This document shows, in pieces, positions 63,060 to 64,000 of a stretch of 64,000 nt of DNA. Position 1 is the first letter of the stretch, and each line of letters opens with the position of its first letter. The notes under the pieces were generated by a model. It did no database searches and was not told where the DNA came from. It worked only from the letters and a program-made list of their open reading frames with translations. This stretch comes from Chimonanthus salicifolius (lineage: Eukaryota; Streptophyta; Magnoliopsida; Laurales; Calycanthaceae). Location: assembly GCA_013350335.1 (NCBI GenBank), contig CM023540.1, positions 45,429,222-45,493,221 on the forward strand, given 5' to 3'. A program made the translations under genes and the position numbers.

Positions 63060-64000
63060 ATGATACATCCAGTGCTATAGTATAGGATTCAAGTTTTGAA
63101 TAGATATTTTCATCAATACTATTCCCTCCTTCTCATTTTAGTTGTCTCATTTTAATTTTTTTTTTAATCTATATAAAGCTAGCAATCGATGATGTAATCT
63201 CATCCTTTTTCAACATATTTTATACTATTCCAATATAAATGAGACTTGGGAGAATTCTAAAATCCATATGATACAACTAATTTGAAATAGAGGGAGTATA
63301 ATATAAATATGTCTCTCATTCATCAAAATATTTACAATAGTATATATAATATATAGATAAGATATCTACGTGACGTTGTGAGATCCATCTGACTTAGATC
63401 CATTCAAAAGGTATTTTTAAGATTATGCTTCACATGAAAAAGTTGCATTCAATAAATTTCAAAAGTCATGATTTTCAAGAATCTAAAGTTAAGGTATAAT
63501 ATTATATGAATTTCAATCTAATGGTGAGATCAATTTAGAATAGATTCAAATTAGATAGGAATTCAATTCACGTGATAAGATTGAGTGTAAGTGGGGCCAG
63601 ATATGCACTATTTGGGTTTTGTCGCGTATGGACGAAGTCGGTCATGGAAACTTGGGTATATAAAATATAGTGGTCAAGTGCTTATTGTTGAACCAACTAG
63701 AAACACAAGTCTTCCTTTGAAACTAAAATGAAAATTTATTGGTGATTCCTAAGCTAATTCACCAATGGAAGTCAATAGATGACTAATGTTTATCGATAAT
63801 GATTCATCATTGAATATGTCATTTTATCTTCAAATTCTCAATAATAAGTAGGAATGATGTCACGAATATTATTTATTCTTTTACTGTTTTAAGATATAGT
63901 TTCTAAAAAATATCATACATTTTACTATTTTGGACAAGCACTCCTATTTATTATGTCACCATTTGACAAATGGTCTATTTACATTCTTTGTACTATCTCC
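63060..64000. other. Gene-free AT-rich stretch
   Basis: Upstream region of the VQ gene. No other features were recognised. Confidence 0.5.

Noticed and set aside
1..64000. CRISPR array, prokaryotic operon, or organellar insert
   Set aside because: No regularly spaced repeats with unique spacers, no operon-like gene packing and no plastid or mitochondrial gene blocks were seen.

Overview
The window is plant nuclear DNA and appears to come from a woody or otherwise repeat-rich dicot-like genome. Evidence for this is spliced genes with GT-AG introns, plant-specific families (a phytosulfokine precursor and a VQ-motif protein), L1-type LINEs carrying a plant RNase H domain, Copia and TRIM retrotransposons with an initiator-Met-tRNA primer site, tRNA-derived SINEs and hAT-type MITEs. 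The species cannot be fixed from sequence alone. No bacterial, organellar, rRNA, functional tRNA or CRISPR feature was seen.

Layout: 1-6498 is a decayed L1-type LINE on the + strand, running off the left edge. Its poly(A) abuts a degenerate Copia remnant (6499-9267) that has 162-bp direct repeats at both ends. From 9.3 to 26.3 kb there is no convincing gene. This stretch holds SINEs, three hAT-like MITE copies, an LTR-like repeat with a TCAGTCGACTGA minisatellite, and a probable 3.3-kb solo LTR (22543-25832) with a TATAAATA box. A two-exon phytosulfokine precursor gene lies at 26434-26809 (+). From 26.8 to 33.4 kb are SINEs, an exact 100-bp tandem duplication and a 1.6-kb internally deleted Copia element on the minus strand. 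An intronless 437-codon gene on the minus strand (33884-35197) resembles proteins annotated PHLOEM PROTEIN 2-LIKE A10.

The dominant gene is a nuclear RsmE-type 16S rRNA (m3U1498) methyltransferase. I assembled it as eight exons spanning 37893-58871 (+). The splice phases agree throughout and give 282 codons plus stop. The 849-bp coding sequence is spread over 21 kb because its introns took in LINEs (including a LINE inside a LINE with both target-site duplications readable), a Copia LTR fragment and a SINE. Intron 1 appears to use a GC donor.

The right end (59.4-62.2 kb) holds a layered nest: a tRNA-derived SINE with a 17-bp target duplication, carrying a 614-bp TRIM retrotransposon (perfect 5-bp TSD, PBS and PPT) and an hAT-like MITE copy. 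A second, 390-bp TRIM follows. The last gene is a small VQ-motif protein on the minus strand (62536-62991), whose TATA box position selects the internal start codon.

I found no multi-gene novel system. The most notable content is the transposon-inflated RsmE gene, the small non-autonomous element families with intact target-site duplications, and the phytosulfokine gene.
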